DNA of 64,000 nucleotides from contig NZ_CP031455.1 of the NCBI RefSeq assembly GCF_003391135.1, positions 8,707,501-8,771,500 of the forward strand. Reading direction: 5' to 3'. The DNA is from Streptoverticillium olivoreticuli subsp. olivoreticuli. Its GTDB lineage: Bacteria > Actinomycetota > Actinomycetes > Streptomycetales > Streptomycetaceae. How positions within the stretch are numbered: the stretch's first letter is position 1; every line of letters starts with the position of its first letter. Position numbers and translations under genes: made by a program. The notes under the pieces were generated by a model, which was not told the DNA's origin, ran no database searches, and saw only the letters and a list, made by a program, of their open reading frames with translations. This document shows positions 8,344 to 17,717 of this stretch, in pieces.

Positions 8344-11040
8344 TCAGGAGGTTGCAACGAGGGGCTCATCGGCGAACAGGCGACCGGCCTGGTCAGCGAA
8401 GGGCGTCAGATCACCGTTCGAGTCCGGACCGAGGGGCATTCCCCATGCCCTCAGCCGCTCGAACAGGTCGGTACGGCTCCGGACAATATCTGCATCCATC
8501 ACCTTGCTGCTGATCAGCTTGACCACACCATCCTTCCGTTCGGAGGAAAGAACTGCGGAACGGTCGTCGGCAGTACCCAGCGGGTTTATCCCATGGGTAA
8601 GTGCCGTGCTTGCCAGCTTGGCAGCCTTCACACACAGGGAGGTGCCGGGGACAGGCCCGGGCGCGGTGATACGGACGCCGGTGATCTGCCCGGCAACCAG
8701 CTGCTTGTCGGCAGACAGTACGTATGCCGTGTCGTCGGTGTACTGCCCCCACAGAGCACTTGGCACCAGGGCACGCTGGGCGCTGACGGTCCACTCGTGG
8801 CCGCGAGGGTCAAATGGGGTTCGTTCGCCGTTGTCGCCGTGTTTCACGAGAGCGATGCAGTGCCGCGATATGAGGCCCTGCCCGGCGTCGTGCATCGGCC
8901 GGATGTTCACCCGGGCCGGCTTGGGGTCCTGGAGCTCCTCTGCCAGGGGCTTTCCCCCGATGACCAGCTCGGAGGCCGGGACTGCGGTACGGGTCTCCAA
9001 GGTGAATCCGTGGCTGGAGAAGACCCAGAAGCCTGGCGCAGGGGCGGATGAACCAGCCGGGGTAGGAGGAGGAGGCATGAGGCCGTTAACCGGGAGGATC
9101 TGCAGGATCTGCTCCCGCTTGGGGAGGAGCGTGGTGAACTCTTCCCAGTCCAGTTTCGGGTCGGGTGCGGTGGCGGGTTCGCCGAAGCTGATGGTGATAC
9201 CGATGCCGAGGACGTGGACGGTGACTTTGCCGCCGGTGGGTGGTCCCCATAGGTGCATGTCGGCGCCGACTTCGACGGTCCAGGTGCCGAAGATGTGGGT
9301 GTTGAGGGAGGCGCCGAGGGAGATGCCGGCGGTGAAGTCGAAGTGGAAGGGCTTCCACTGGATGAGGGCGTCGATGTGGGCGGTGAGCCAGGCGCGTACG
9401 TTTCCGGAGTGGTAGCGGATGTCCAGGCTGCTGCCGACCATGAATGCGGAGGGGGTCAGCGCGAGGTAGGAGCCGCCTTTGATGCTGACGGTGTCGCTGA
9501 CGTCCCAGTTGATGCCGAGGCGGGGTGGGTTGGGGTAGTGGGAAGGGGGTTTGAACTGGGGGTGGTAGCCGCCGAGGCTGAGGACGAAGTCGCCGGGGTG
9601 TTCGCTGCCGTCGAACCAGCAGTGAAGGGCGAATCCGCCGGTGAGGTGGCAGGCGGGGTCGAGGAGGAATGACCGGGGGGTGAGCAGCGCGTCGACGGCC
9701 AGCATCGCTTTTTTGGTGCTGTAGACCGCTTCCAGTTCGAGTTCGATGTTGGCGTACTTGGGGGTTGTGACTCCGGATTCTTCGGGCGGGAAGGAAGCGT
9801 CAGCCAGGCCGAGGAGGCTGATGGTGAAACCGGAACCGAACTCTGCTGTGAGGAGCGCGCGGGCGTTGATGAGTTCGAAAAGTTTGAACGTCAGGCCTGC
9901 AGCGATCCAGATCTCGCCGTCGGCTGGTGTGACCCAGGCGTTGGTGCCGGTGGTGAGGCTGCCGAGTGTGGTGAGCAGTTCCTTCTTCTGGTCTTTGGCG
10001 CTTGTGGCGGCGGGGGTGGGGCCGCTGGAGGGCTTGCTGGAGAGGCCGGTGAGCAGGGGGAAACCGGATACTTCTTCCAGGGTGGGGATACGCAGGCTGC
10101 TGTTGTAGCCGAAGCCGCCCATCAGCCCGGTGACGATGAATGGCGGGGGTCCGCCGATCTCGGCGCCGACCTCGCCGAACAGGAACAGTGACGGGCGGCC
10201 TCCGGGCTTGTGAAGGTAGGCGCCGACAGCGCCGAAAGAGTACTTCGATGCCTTGACCATGAGCAGTCCGGAGATGTCCAGGTCGTAGCCTTCGGGCGGT
10301 ATGCCCTTGAGGAATGCTCCGGCGATCTCCAGGGAAGGCGTGGAGTAGTCGATGCTCAGGCCGGACAGCCTTCCGTCGATATCAAGATCGCCCTTGAAAA
10401 GCTTGTCCAGCCGTACGCCGAGGCCGAGGCCGTCGACGCCGATGGCCAGTGGCCCGGCCTTCATGGTCGCGTCCGTCAGGACGGAAAGCTCCTGGTCGTG
10501 GTACCCGACACCGATCCGGCGCACTGTCAGCGGACCGAGTGTCTTGTTGACGTTCAGCCATGCTGCAGCCGGCGCCGCAGGAATGGGATCAGGGGCAGTC
10601 GGGGCACTGCGCCGGATCTGTGCCCTCATCGGAGGAGAGGGTATGTCAGCCTGGTCTTTGCTGCGGCCGGAGTCACCGAGGCGCAAACGGAAGGTGTGTG
10701 CCAGCTGGGGCGACACCGTGCAGGTCGTCTCGAGGGTAACCCCTTTGCCTACCTTGCCTGGCAGTAGTGGGGACGGCCGGTCTGGTCCGAGCGATTCCAG
10801 TAGCTGGTTGACCGCCTCGGCTTTCTCTGGTGGCAGGTCCTTGGAAGAGGCGATGAACCGCAGTCCAGAGAACTTGACATCTTCCGTCTCTGGGATCTCG
10901 TCACCGACGAGAGGAAGCTGGCGGAGTCCGAACTGGGCGCTGTGCTCGACCATGAGTACGTAGGTGTGGCCAGCGGGTTTCTTGGCGTCCTTGTCGTCGG
11001 TAGCGGTAAGCGGTGCGACGGGACGAGATGTCGGGTCCAT
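8344..11040 (-). CDS. DUF6603-type beta-repeat protein, module A (898 aa)
   Basis: The ATG at 11038-11040 is chosen over an upstream ATG at 11115 because GAGGAA lies at good distance and the resulting 898 aa match the 892-aa paralogue at 25697-28375. Residues about 165-330 contain short beta-hairpin-like repeats (LGPLTVRRIGVGY, AIGVDGLGLGVRLD, LSGLSIDY), followed by FGEVGAEIGGPPPF and GLMGGFGYNS. These are the features I associate with DUF6603. The middle (about 560-640) is also highly conserved between the copies (SIKGGSYLALTPSAFMVG). No signal peptide or catalytic residues were recognised. It is the first gene of module A. The family has no function known to me; its long beta-strand repeats fit an elongated scaffold. 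Confidence 0.7.
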   Translation of the reverse strand: MDPTSRPVAPLTATDDKDAKKPAGHTYVLMVEHSAQFGLRQLPLVGDEIPETEDVKFSGLRFIASSKDLPPEKAEAVNQLLESLGPDRPSPLLPGKVGKGVTLETTCTVSPQLAHTFRLRLGDSGRSKDQADIPSPPMRAQIRRSAPTAPDPIPAAPAAAWLNVNKTLGPLTVRRIGVGYHDQELSVLTDATMKAGPLAIGVDGLGLGVRLDKLFKGDLDIDGRLSGLSIDYSTPSLEIAGAFLKGIPPEGYDLDISGLLMVKASKYSFGAVGAYLHKPGGRPSLFLFGEVGAEIGGPPPFIVTGLMGGFGYNSSLRIPTLEEVSGFPLLTGLSSKPSSGPTPAATSAKDQKKELLTTLGSLTTGTNAWVTPADGEIWIAAGLTFKLFELINARALLTAEFGSGFTISLLGLADASFPPEESGVTTPKYANIELELEAVYSTKKAMLAVDALLTPRSFLLDPACHLTGGFALHCWFDGSEHPGDFVLSLGGYHPQFKPPSHYPNPPRLGINWDVSDTVSIKGGSYLALTPSAFMVGSSLDIRYHSGNVRAWLTAHIDALIQWKPFHFDFTAGISLGASLNTHIFGTWTVEVGADMHLWGPPTGGKVTVHVLGIGITISFGEPATAPDPKLDWEEFTTLLPKREQILQILPVNGLMPPPPTPAGSSAPAPGFWVFSSHGFTLETRTAVPASELVIGGKPLAEELQDPKPARVNIRPMHDAGQGLISRHCIALVKHGDNGERTPFDPRGHEWTVSAQRALVPSALWGQYTDDTAYVLSADKQLVAGQITGVRITAPGPVPGTSLCVKAAKLASTALTHGINPLGTADDRSAVLSSERKDGVVKLISSKVMDADIVRSRTDLFERLRAWGMPLGPDSNGDLTPFADQAGRLFADEPLVATS

Positions 11041-11122
11041 GGAAATTCCTCGATCGGGGGAGAAGGAGTGATGTGGGGTTCCCTCTCGGGAGTGGGGCGC
11101 CGGAAGTCTTTTCACGTGTAGA

Positions 11123-11690
11123 TCAGAGGGCGGGGATTGCTGCGGCGAATGACGTGAGCCTGTTCGGGCTGGTGCGGGCGCGGCGGAAGATCCCCCACTG
11201 CTTGATCCGGGAGATGGTCTGTTCGACGGATACCCGCAGGGCGGCGTGGACTTTGTTCGGCTTCTTCTGTTTGCCGGGCAGTTCGGTGTTCAGCCGGCGC
11301 TTGATCGGGGTGATGACGGTGCCGCTGGTGCCGGTGTAGTCCTTGTCGGCGAGAACCTCGAGGTCCGGCTGTGCGCAGGCCTCGACGATGCAGCGCTCAC
11401 GGGCGGCCCGGACGTTGTGGGTGTATCCGAACAGGGCAGACGAGAGCCACAGAAACTTCGTTCGTCCGCTGTGATGACCTGCAGGTTCACGCCCTTGCAG
11501 CGGACCTTGCCGGAGAAACGGCCCTCGGCCTGGACCCGGTCGGTCTCTGTGACGGTGCCGTCTAACAGGACGTATCCGTCCGCGTGGTGACTGGCGAATG
11601 CTTCCATCAACAACGGCGCGAACGCGGCGAGCTGCTCGATCGTGTCATTCACGTAACGCCAGGCGGTGGCCATGTCCGATCGACACCCGG
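11123..11690 (-). pseudogene. Decayed IS5-family transposase (second type)
   Basis: Minus-strand reading gives MATAWRYVNDTIEQL, then VLLDGTVTETDRV (first catalytic Asp region). After a frameshift near 11450 it continues with LWLSSALFGYTHNVRAA, LEVLADKDYTG and SVEQTISRIKQWGIFRRA, ending at a TGA at 11123-11125. This is a DDE transposase of the IS5 superfamily broken by at least one frameshift and lacking its N-terminus. It lies immediately upstream of module A and differs in sequence from the intact IS5-type copy at 16608-17502. Confidence 0.7.
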
Positions 11691-11699
11691 CGGCGAGTT

Positions 11700-11855
11700 G
11701 CCAGGCTGCAAGCCCCCGGCGAACGGGCCTTGCCCGGCTGAAGTCCTGACACATGCTCCGCCGGGCCCGGATGCTCCACCAACTGCATCAGCCGCATCGT
11801 CGCCACGATCTACACCGTCCTGACCAGCGACGGTTGAGGATGAAAGAGGTTCACT
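11700..11855 (+). mobile_element. End fragment of an IS5-type element with terminal inverted repeat
   Basis: Plus-strand reading resembles the C-terminus of the transposase at 16620-17375 (LARLKS, LRRAR, then CSTNCISRIVATIYTVLTS). It ends with the terminal repeat GGATGAAAGAGGTTCACT at 11838-11855, the same end found in the intact copy. The repeat abuts the 3' end of the metalloprotease gene and supplies its stop codon. Everything upstream of the C-terminal part is missing, and the fragment is joined head-on to another IS remnant. Confidence 0.65.
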
Positions 11856-14016
11856 CGTCATCAACGAACCCGTGCAGGCTCCGGTCCCAGCCGGGCTGCG
11901 GCTGGGCAAGGCGCGCGGTGCACCAGGTGTTGGCGACTTCCCAGGGGACGATGATCTCGTCGCCTTCCTCTCCTTCAGCTGCGGCCATCGCGAGAATGAT
12001 GCTCCGGGTACCCAGGGCATCCATGAGTCGTTGCTGCCCGGGGATCCCATAGTGCCGCTTGAGGGATTCGGCCTTCTGCGCTCCGGTCTTTTCACCGAGC
12101 GTAAAGAAGCTATCTGGTACGTAATGGAGCTCGAGCTTGGGAGCATCTTGACCGAGATGGATCTCCAGCAGCTGACAGGTCTTTGTCTCGGCCGGATCAT
12201 CGGCGACCATATATCCGATACTGACGGCCCGTGTGCTGCCGATGTACATGGCTGCCCAGTCCTTGTTACCCTGTGAACTGTTATCGCTGCTTGAGTGGAT
12301 CCTCTCCAGCATGCTGTCGGTTACGGCCTTCCGTCCGCCGAGAAAGCCGATCCGCCCAGGGAGGAGTGAGCTCACTGTGATCTCAGGGACTGTCATGCCC
12401 TGCCCTGGCCGTGGATTCGGTTCGGTGTCCGTGGAGACCATGGAATTCCCGACATCCTGCAGAGTCCCACGAGCTTCGTTCAGCAATGCGGCTGGAAGGG
12501 CCTCCTGTGGCACACAGTGGCCCATGGATTCCTCGTGACTTGTGCAGAGCACCTGCCGGACCACACCTGGTCCGACGGGGGCAGGGTTCTGGAGATCTGC
12601 GATATAGCGCTCGATTTCCGCCGCCGTCGTGGCATCCCCTGCCTCCTTCAATCCTTCCGCTAGTTGCGCGAGGTGATGTGCGTGTAGCGCCTGGTCAGGT
12701 ACTGCGGATCTCGGCACTGTTGCGAACACGAGGCGGAGCCAGCCGGTCAGAGTGTCGTACGCGACTCTGGTCCTCAGATTCAACTCGCTGGCGATGCGGA
12801 CCTCCGTGATACCACGGATGCGCAGGCGGGCATCTTTGATGGCATAGGCCAGGGAGACGGCGGCATCGATCTCGGCCGCATGCCTACCGGCCGCACGCCG
12901 GGCCGCCGCGGCAACATTGCCCAGCGCTACTTCGTCTGAGGCCAATTCACGGCGGGAGGGTTTGAGTACGATCTTCCCGTTCTTCTTCTCTGCTCCGTCG
13001 ATCCATGCAAGTGCGACCTGATTGCCGTGTGTTCTGTACTCCTCATACGTGATCCCGTAGAGAAGTTCAATGCTGCCGTCCGGAGATTCGGCTACCGGTA
13101 CGGGTTGTTCCTGCTTCCATGCCTGCTTGCGGAAATAAGCACGGTGGCTCTCATACTGGGCGATCGCGTTCTCCAGCTTCTTCCGCATCTCGGGAGTGAC
13201 TTTTGCGTTCCTTAAAAATTTTTCGCGGTCTTGCTCGGTGCCCTTGGCCAAGCGCTTGACTATCCCGATGGGGGTCTTGGGATCCTTGACTGTGAGCGCG
13301 TGTGTTGCGTAGTCGTCTTCCTCTCCGGGTAAAGCTTTCATGTCTCCCAGACGTTGCTTGCCAGCTTCCTCCTCCAGAGTTCCCGAGAGAGCATGCGCAG
13401 CATGTATGAGCTCGTGCGCGAGGGTTAGTTCAGGGGGCAGTGCCACATCGTCGAAGAGCGTGAATTTCCTCGGATCCACGATGACCATGGAGAAAGCGCC
13501 CCTGCCGTCGCTTCTCGCGTCCTCGTCCCACGAGTGCTGCCCGGCCTTGCCCGTGGTGGACTGGACAATGAGAACATTCGTTGGCACGGATCTGCCGCGG
13601 CTGTCCCGCGCGTCCGGGCTTCTGGTGTTCATTCCGTGCATGGGGTGCGGGGGCCCGAATCCCCCGTCATCATCCGGAATCGGTCGTGCCTGGCCGAAGA
13701 ACTCGAGCAGGCTTCTGCCCGACCGGCTCTGCTCGATCCGCCCCAGCAGGTCGTTGATTTCCTCGAGGAACTGCGCTTCGGGCAACGGCGGCCGGGCCGG
13801 TGAGCGTTTGCTCGGAGCATTCAATGGATGGCCCCACCGTTGCTCTGCAGTAACCGCGATACCAGGTCTTAGCTCTCGGGCGCTGATGGTCTCGCCGCCT
13901 GCCCAGGCGATGCTGACGGACCGGCCCCTTGGGCGCGGTGGACGTGCTCGTTCCACAAGGCGTTGTGCGCGGTTTGCGATGAGTTCGAAGAAGGACGCGG
14001 GGCGTTCAGCGGGCAT
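11851..14016 (-). CDS. Putative toxin: M91-type zinc metallopeptidase with ADP-ribosyltransferase-like C-terminus
   Basis: A 721-aa protein. LAHELIHAAH places an HExxH zinc motif at H201-H205, with H208 as possible third ligand; the pattern matches the NleD-like effector protease family M91 (PF14891). The last ~150 residues contain an arginine-bearing strand (FLGGRKAVTD), an STS-like strand (AMYIGSTRAVSIGYM, about 590-605) and an acidic turn (GDEIIVPWEVA, about 683-693). This order fits an R-S-E ADP-ribosyltransferase fold, but only tentatively. No secretion signal is present, so export would have to be non-classical. The gene sits between the two modules on the same strand. Its stop TGA lies inside an IS terminal repeat, so the native C-terminus has probably been replaced or shortened. 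The protease call is fairly firm; the second domain is speculative. Confidence 0.62.
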   Translation of the reverse strand: MPAERPASFFELIANRAQRLVERARPPRPRGRSVSIAWAGGETISARELRPGIAVTAEQRWGHPLNAPSKRSPARPPLPEAQFLEEINDLLGRIEQSRSGRSLLEFFGQARPIPDDDGGFGPPHPMHGMNTRSPDARDSRGRSVPTNVLIVQSTTGKAGQHSWDEDARSDGRGAFSMVIVDPRKFTLFDDVALPPELTLAHELIHAAHALSGTLEEEAGKQRLGDMKALPGEEDDYATHALTVKDPKTPIGIVKRLAKGTEQDREKFLRNAKVTPEMRKKLENAIAQYESHRAYFRKQAWKQEQPVPVAESPDGSIELLYGITYEEYRTHGNQVALAWIDGAEKKNGKIVLKPSRRELASDEVALGNVAAAARRAAGRHAAEIDAAVSLAYAIKDARLRIRGITEVRIASELNLRTRVAYDTLTGWLRLVFATVPRSAVPDQALHAHHLAQLAEGLKEAGDATTAAEIERYIADLQNPAPVGPGVVRQVLCTSHEESMGHCVPQEALPAALLNEARGTLQDVGNSMVSTDTEPNPRPGQGMTVPEITVSSLLPGRIGFLGGRKAVTDSMLERIHSSSDNSSQGNKDWAAMYIGSTRAVSIGYMVADDPAETKTCQLLEIHLGQDAPKLELHYVPDSFFTLGEKTGAQKAESLKRHYGIPGQQRLMDALGTRSIILAMAAAEGEEGDEIIVPWEVANTWCTARLAQPQPGWDRSLHGFVDDE

Positions 14017-14094
14017 GACGCGGATCCGTTTCGCTAGGTACCCGTGCGGTGACGGACAGGCGGGTAAAGGGCGGTGAATGGGGCAGGGAAAGGT

Positions 14095-15873
14095 TCAGAG
14101 CGCGGCAACCGCGGCCCGTGTGTGGCCGGTGCGGGTAAGCAGGCTGAGCATGCGACCACCGTTGCCTGGTGCGGTCCGCAGGGCGAGCTCGTTGATGTGC
14201 GCGTCGGGAAGATCGCCGACCATTACGCCGAAGGGCGAGAAGATTTCGGAGAGTGCCACGCCTCGCTCTCCGGTCCACGAGGCACTGAAGTGAGGATCTG
14301 CAGTACCGGTGGCGAGCTCTGCCAGGAAGTACGCCTGCTCAGGAGCGGCGTCCTTGGCCGGCAGATCGACGGACAGCGCCGCGGACACTTCAGTGTCCAG
14401 CGCAGCGCCGACGGCTTTGCCCTTGGTCAGGGACGCGTCCATGGAAGCGTCGACCTGCAGCGTACTGCTGAGCGGCAGGCTGCCGGTGACTCCGATGTCG
14501 AAGCGGGGACCGCTGGTGTCAAAGGACAGGAGCAGGTTCTCAACGATGAGATCCCGCACTGCGGCTGGGAGTCCGCTGCCATGGGTCTTGCGCAACCAGG
14601 CGTCCAGTGCCGTGAGGCTGATGTCACGTGCTCGGCCACTGACATGCCAGCCCTGTGCGTTGCCTCCGGCGTCCAGCCAGGCTTGGGACGAGCCGATCTC
14701 CAGCGTGCCGAGCAGGCCCGCTGTTGGGACCTGGCCACGTCCCCCGCTCAAAGTGAGAATGAGCCCGCGCAACGTGATGGGGTCGACGATGGTCCAGTCC
14801 GCCTTCAGTCCACACATGAGGACGTAGGTGCGCTGTCTGATATCGCAGCGCGCGTAGACGAAGTCCGGTGGCTCAAGGCCCTCTCCCAGGCCCGTTCCCG
14901 AGAGGTGGCGGGCAAGGAACTGATGATCGGGCACAGTCCCGAGTGTGGCCGTGAGGACCAGGTCCGGCACGCTGATCGTGGCCGCCATGTCGATGCCCAT
15001 AGCGGTGAGGCGAGCCGTCAGTTCCGTACGGATCGCCCGACGGGCACTGTCGGCTCCTGGCTGGGTGCTCTTCTGGGGCGGTGGGCCGATGTGGAATTCG
15101 GCATGCAGGTCACGCAGCGTCAGATGGCCCGGGACAATGGGCCATCCGCTGGCTATGCCGACATCGACCCAGGCGCTGGTCACAGTGTGTGTTTTCGGCT
15201 GGTAGACCAACTGCAGCCCGTGGAGGGTGAGCGTGACAGCAGTGTGGGGCACTTGAGGCGGCAGGGCGAGATCGGTTGCCGTGAGATCTCGTGGAAGGCC
15301 TGGTGTTTGAGCGAGGGCTGCCAGGTCTGTCAGCGGCAGGCCTTCGCCGAACGCCCCGTTGATGATGTAGTCGCCCTCAGGCTCGCGCTGTGAAACCAGC
15401 GCAGTGAACCGCTGATCGGTCCCCGATGAACCGGCTCGCGAGAACGATACGGCCGCTTCGGCCAGGCTCACCGTCTTCCCGGACTTATCGGGCAGTAGGG
15501 ACAGCACGAGATGCGGGGCAGTGAATCCGAGAAGCCGCAGGCCGCTCAGATCCACGTGCAGGAAGTCCGCGGCTACAGTCCATTGCGGAAGATCGACCGT
15601 GATGACGAGACCGGTAACGACGTCGTTTTCGGGGTCCCGGGCGAACTCCACCACCGCGGAGAGCTCCGAGGAGCTGACAGCGGGCAAGGAGAGAGTCCCC
15701 TGGAGTGTCAGGCTTTCAGAGTCGAATACTGGCTTGGCCAGCCGTAGTTCACCGCCGAGGAACCGGGCGAAGAATCGATCCTGAGTTTCGATGGCCAGCT
15801 GTTCCGCCGACAGGGTAAACGGGTCTTGTCCTTGAGAAGCGAGCCTGCGTAAAGCAGCTACTGAAAGTGTCAT
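14095..15873 (-). CDS. Beta-repeat protein related to the DUF6603 group (592 aa)
   Basis: The ATG at 15873 is preceded by GGAGAGAG. The protein consists of alternating hydrophobic/polar strands with recurrent L-x-L-x-G-L phrases (LTLHGLQLVYQP, ITLRGLILTLSGG, VHLSGLRLLGF-like segments), and its C-terminus recalls DUF6603 repeats. It resembles the 625-aa protein at 37835-39712 in length, layout and the N-terminal phrase on leucine-rich strands followed by GTLSLPAV. No catalytic motif, signal peptide or membrane span was recognised. It lies 78 bp upstream of the M91/ART gene, so the two may be cotranscribed, as the 625-aa relative is with the lipase and PLD genes. A scaffold or carrier for the adjacent enzyme is an inference from that repeated pairing. 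Confidence 0.6.
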   Translation of the reverse strand: MTLSVAALRRLASQGQDPFTLSAEQLAIETQDRFFARFLGGELRLAKPVFDSESLTLQGTLSLPAVSSSELSAVVEFARDPENDVVTGLVITVDLPQWTVAADFLHVDLSGLRLLGFTAPHLVLSLLPDKSGKTVSLAEAAVSFSRAGSSGTDQRFTALVSQREPEGDYIINGAFGEGLPLTDLAALAQTPGLPRDLTATDLALPPQVPHTAVTLTLHGLQLVYQPKTHTVTSAWVDVGIASGWPIVPGHLTLRDLHAEFHIGPPPQKSTQPGADSARRAIRTELTARLTAMGIDMAATISVPDLVLTATLGTVPDHQFLARHLSGTGLGEGLEPPDFVYARCDIRQRTYVLMCGLKADWTIVDPITLRGLILTLSGGRGQVPTAGLLGTLEIGSSQAWLDAGGNAQGWHVSGRARDISLTALDAWLRKTHGSGLPAAVRDLIVENLLLSFDTSGPRFDIGVTGSLPLSSTLQVDASMDASLTKGKAVGAALDTEVSAALSVDLPAKDAAPEQAYFLAELATGTADPHFSASWTGERGVALSEIFSPFGVMVGDLPDAHINELALRTAPGNGGRMLSLLTRTGHTRAAVAAL

Positions 15874-15912
15874 ATCTCTCTCCGCTACTGGACGTCTCTC
15901 ATCCTGTTCACC

Positions 15913-16607
15913 TTAAAGGAGTATCTCCGCGCTCCCGATCGCCATGGTCGCTGCGATCGCGGCATCGACCGGTATGTCGGTTTTCTTGCTGATCCGGAAT
16001 TTGAAATCAGTGAGCCTGAGCGGTGACTCGCTCCGGTTCGGCCTCGGATCCGGTATGTGCAGGTCGGATTCGAGAGATTATTCGGCGGAGAACTCCTTGC
16101 TTCTGAACCCGTACTCCGCACGGAGATCGCGAAGGTGAACGCTTCCGTCTTCGAGATGCAGAGGTCCGATTTCTGTCACCTCGCGATAGCGGAGACTTTC
16201 CGGGTTGTGAGCGGTGAGCCGAAGGATGGGGTCGGGGAAGGTCGCCGAGGCGGTGAGCTCGATGTCCGCGGAGATCTTGCCGTGTGCGGTCAGGCCGCCG
16301 TGCAGCCGGTGGTCACTGCCGGCGTGAGGAGCCAGGACGAACCACAGTTGGACATCCTCGAGTGTCAGCAGGTCAGGTATGAGGGGCCAATGTCCTGTGG
16401 CCGTCACTTCCAGTTCTGGACTGGCCAGCGTCATGGACGGCAGGTCGAAGCACACCGACAGTCCGTTGATCGAAACCTGACCGATGAGTTCTGCCAGCTC
16501 TTGTGGGATGGCAGTGGAAAGATCGTGTCTGGCAGACATGAACGGAAGCTGGGACATGTCCTTGAGGCCGTTGAGAGCGGGGGTCTCGGCGAAACGTCCC
16601 GACCGTC
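15913..16607 (-). pseudogene. Truncated beta-repeat protein gene with in-frame stop
   Basis: The minus-strand frame is open from the IS boundary at 16607 (RFAETPALNGLKD, then MSQLPFMSARHDLS) down to a TAA at 16078-16080. It continues in the same frame for a further 54 sensible codons (DLHIPDPRPN, RLTDFKFRISKKTDIP) to a TAA at 15913-15915. The text resembles the 592-aa beta-repeat protein next door. Reading is uninterrupted into the IS end, so the 5' part was removed by the IS5-type insertion, and the internal nonsense codon is a second lesion. A short 159-aa product from the internal ATG at 16557 is possible but probably not functional. Confidence 0.6.
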
Positions 16608-17502
16608 AGTGAACTTCTTTCATCCTGAGCTCTCGCGGGTCAGCAGGGTGTGGACGGCCTGAATGATGCGGTTGGTTGAGCACCGGGCCCGGCGTAGGAC
16701 ACGCCAGGTCTTGAGCCGGGCGGAGGCGCGTTCGCCGGGAGTCCGGAGGCGGGCATGGGCGCGGTTGAACCTCCTGTAGTGCTTGGGGAGTTCGCGGTGG
16801 CCGTAGTGCGGGGTACGGACGGTGGCGCCGGCGCCCTGGTACGCGCGGTCGGCCAGCACCAGGATCTGCCGGGTGAGGCAGGCCTGGACGATGCCGTGGG
16901 CCCGGGCGGCGGTCAGGTCGTGGATCTGTCCCGGCAGCGCGCGGGAGAACCACAGCGGGGTTCCGTCCGGGCGGGCGACGACCTGCACGTTCATGCCATG
17001 CCGCTTGTGCTTCTGGGTGTCGTACGGTTCGTCCGCGGCGACGCGATCGGTGGGGATGAGGGTGCCGTCAATGATGACGAAGTCTCCTTCACCCAGGCCG
17101 ACGAGGGCCTCGCGCAGGCCCGGGGCCCGGGCGGCCGGGGCCTCCAGTGTCTTGTCGACATACCTCCAGGCCGTAGCCTCCGAGGCATCGAAACCGCCTG
17201 CGACCTGGGCGAACGTCTCGTTCTTCCGTAGATGTGCCAGCACCAGCAGGGCCTGCTTGAAGCAGCCCAACCGCCTCCATCTGGTGACGAGTTCCTGTCG
17301 GCGAGCATGGATGGGCAAGGAGACATGCTCAACGAGCTCGTACGGAACGTCGAGTGTGGAAGGATACGGGACCAACAGAGCCCCTTGGCGCCGGTGTCGA
17401 GTGAGATCAACACCCCAACGACAAGGGGCTCTGCCATTTCACCAACCATCGCCTCTGACCTGCCCGTTTCACCCCCGTGGGACAGGATGAAAGAGGTTCA
17501 CT
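16608..17502 (-). mobile_element. Intact IS5-type insertion sequence (895 bp)
   Basis: The ends are AGTGAACTTCTTTCATCCTG at 16608-16627 and its inverted partner CAGGATGAAAGAGGTTCACT at 17483-17502, matching at 19 of 20 positions. The single transposase gene fills the interior. No identical target-site duplication is visible at the two junctions. One side cuts a beta-repeat gene and the other cuts an older IS5 remnant, so the flanks have probably been rearranged since insertion. Degraded relatives with the same end sequence occur at 11700-11855, 53545-53922 and 56013-56749. Confidence 0.85.
16620..17375 (-). CDS. IS5-family transposase
   Basis: A 251-aa DDE transposase, normal length for this group. 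It has an N-terminal helix-turn-helix region (AQVAGGFDASEATAWRYVDKT), the first Asp in FVIIDGTLIPTDRV, the second in LVLADRAYQGAG, and the Glu in GERASARLKTWRVLRRAR. All three catalytic positions are intact, unlike the debris copies. The start is a TTG at 17373-17375 giving MVPYPSTLDVPYELV; a related remnant immediately to the right has the same beginning, which supports this start. It is the only IS5-type copy in the window likely to be active. Confidence 0.85.
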   Translation of the reverse strand: MVPYPSTLDVPYELVEHVSLPIHARRQELVTRWRRLGCFKQALLVLAHLRKNETFAQVAGGFDASEATAWRYVDKTLEAPAARAPGLREALVGLGEGDFVIIDGTLIPTDRVAADEPYDTQKHKRHGMNVQVVARPDGTPLWFSRALPGQIHDLTAARAHGIVQACLTRQILVLADRAYQGAGATVRTPHYGHRELPKHYRRFNRAHARLRTPGERASARLKTWRVLRRARCSTNRIIQAVHTLLTRESSG

Positions 17503-17511
17503 GAAGCAACC

Positions 17512-17645
17512 CAGCTTTTTCCACGGAGACTTCAGCTCACGTCGACGGGCTTGGGTCGGCCAGGAGGCATGCTCGACGAGCTCGTAAGGGGCGTCGAGCA
17601 TGGCAGGGTACGGAACCAACAGGGCCCCCGGAAGGCGAGGCAGCC
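17512..17645 (-). pseudogene. N-terminal fragment of an IS5-family transposase
   Basis: Minus-strand reading gives LLVPYPAMLDAPYELVEHA and then RRRELKSPWKKLGCF, which aligns with the first ~40 residues of the adjacent intact transposase. The reading stops at the IS end at 17502, so the intact element seems to have inserted into, or recombined with, this older relative. The rest of the old copy is absent on the other side. Confidence 0.65.
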
Positions 17646-17717
17646 GGGTAACGGTTTTCGTGCCGTCTACGGTTCCACGGCCCGGTGCAGGGCTACGCCG
17701 GGCCGCGCACTTCGATT

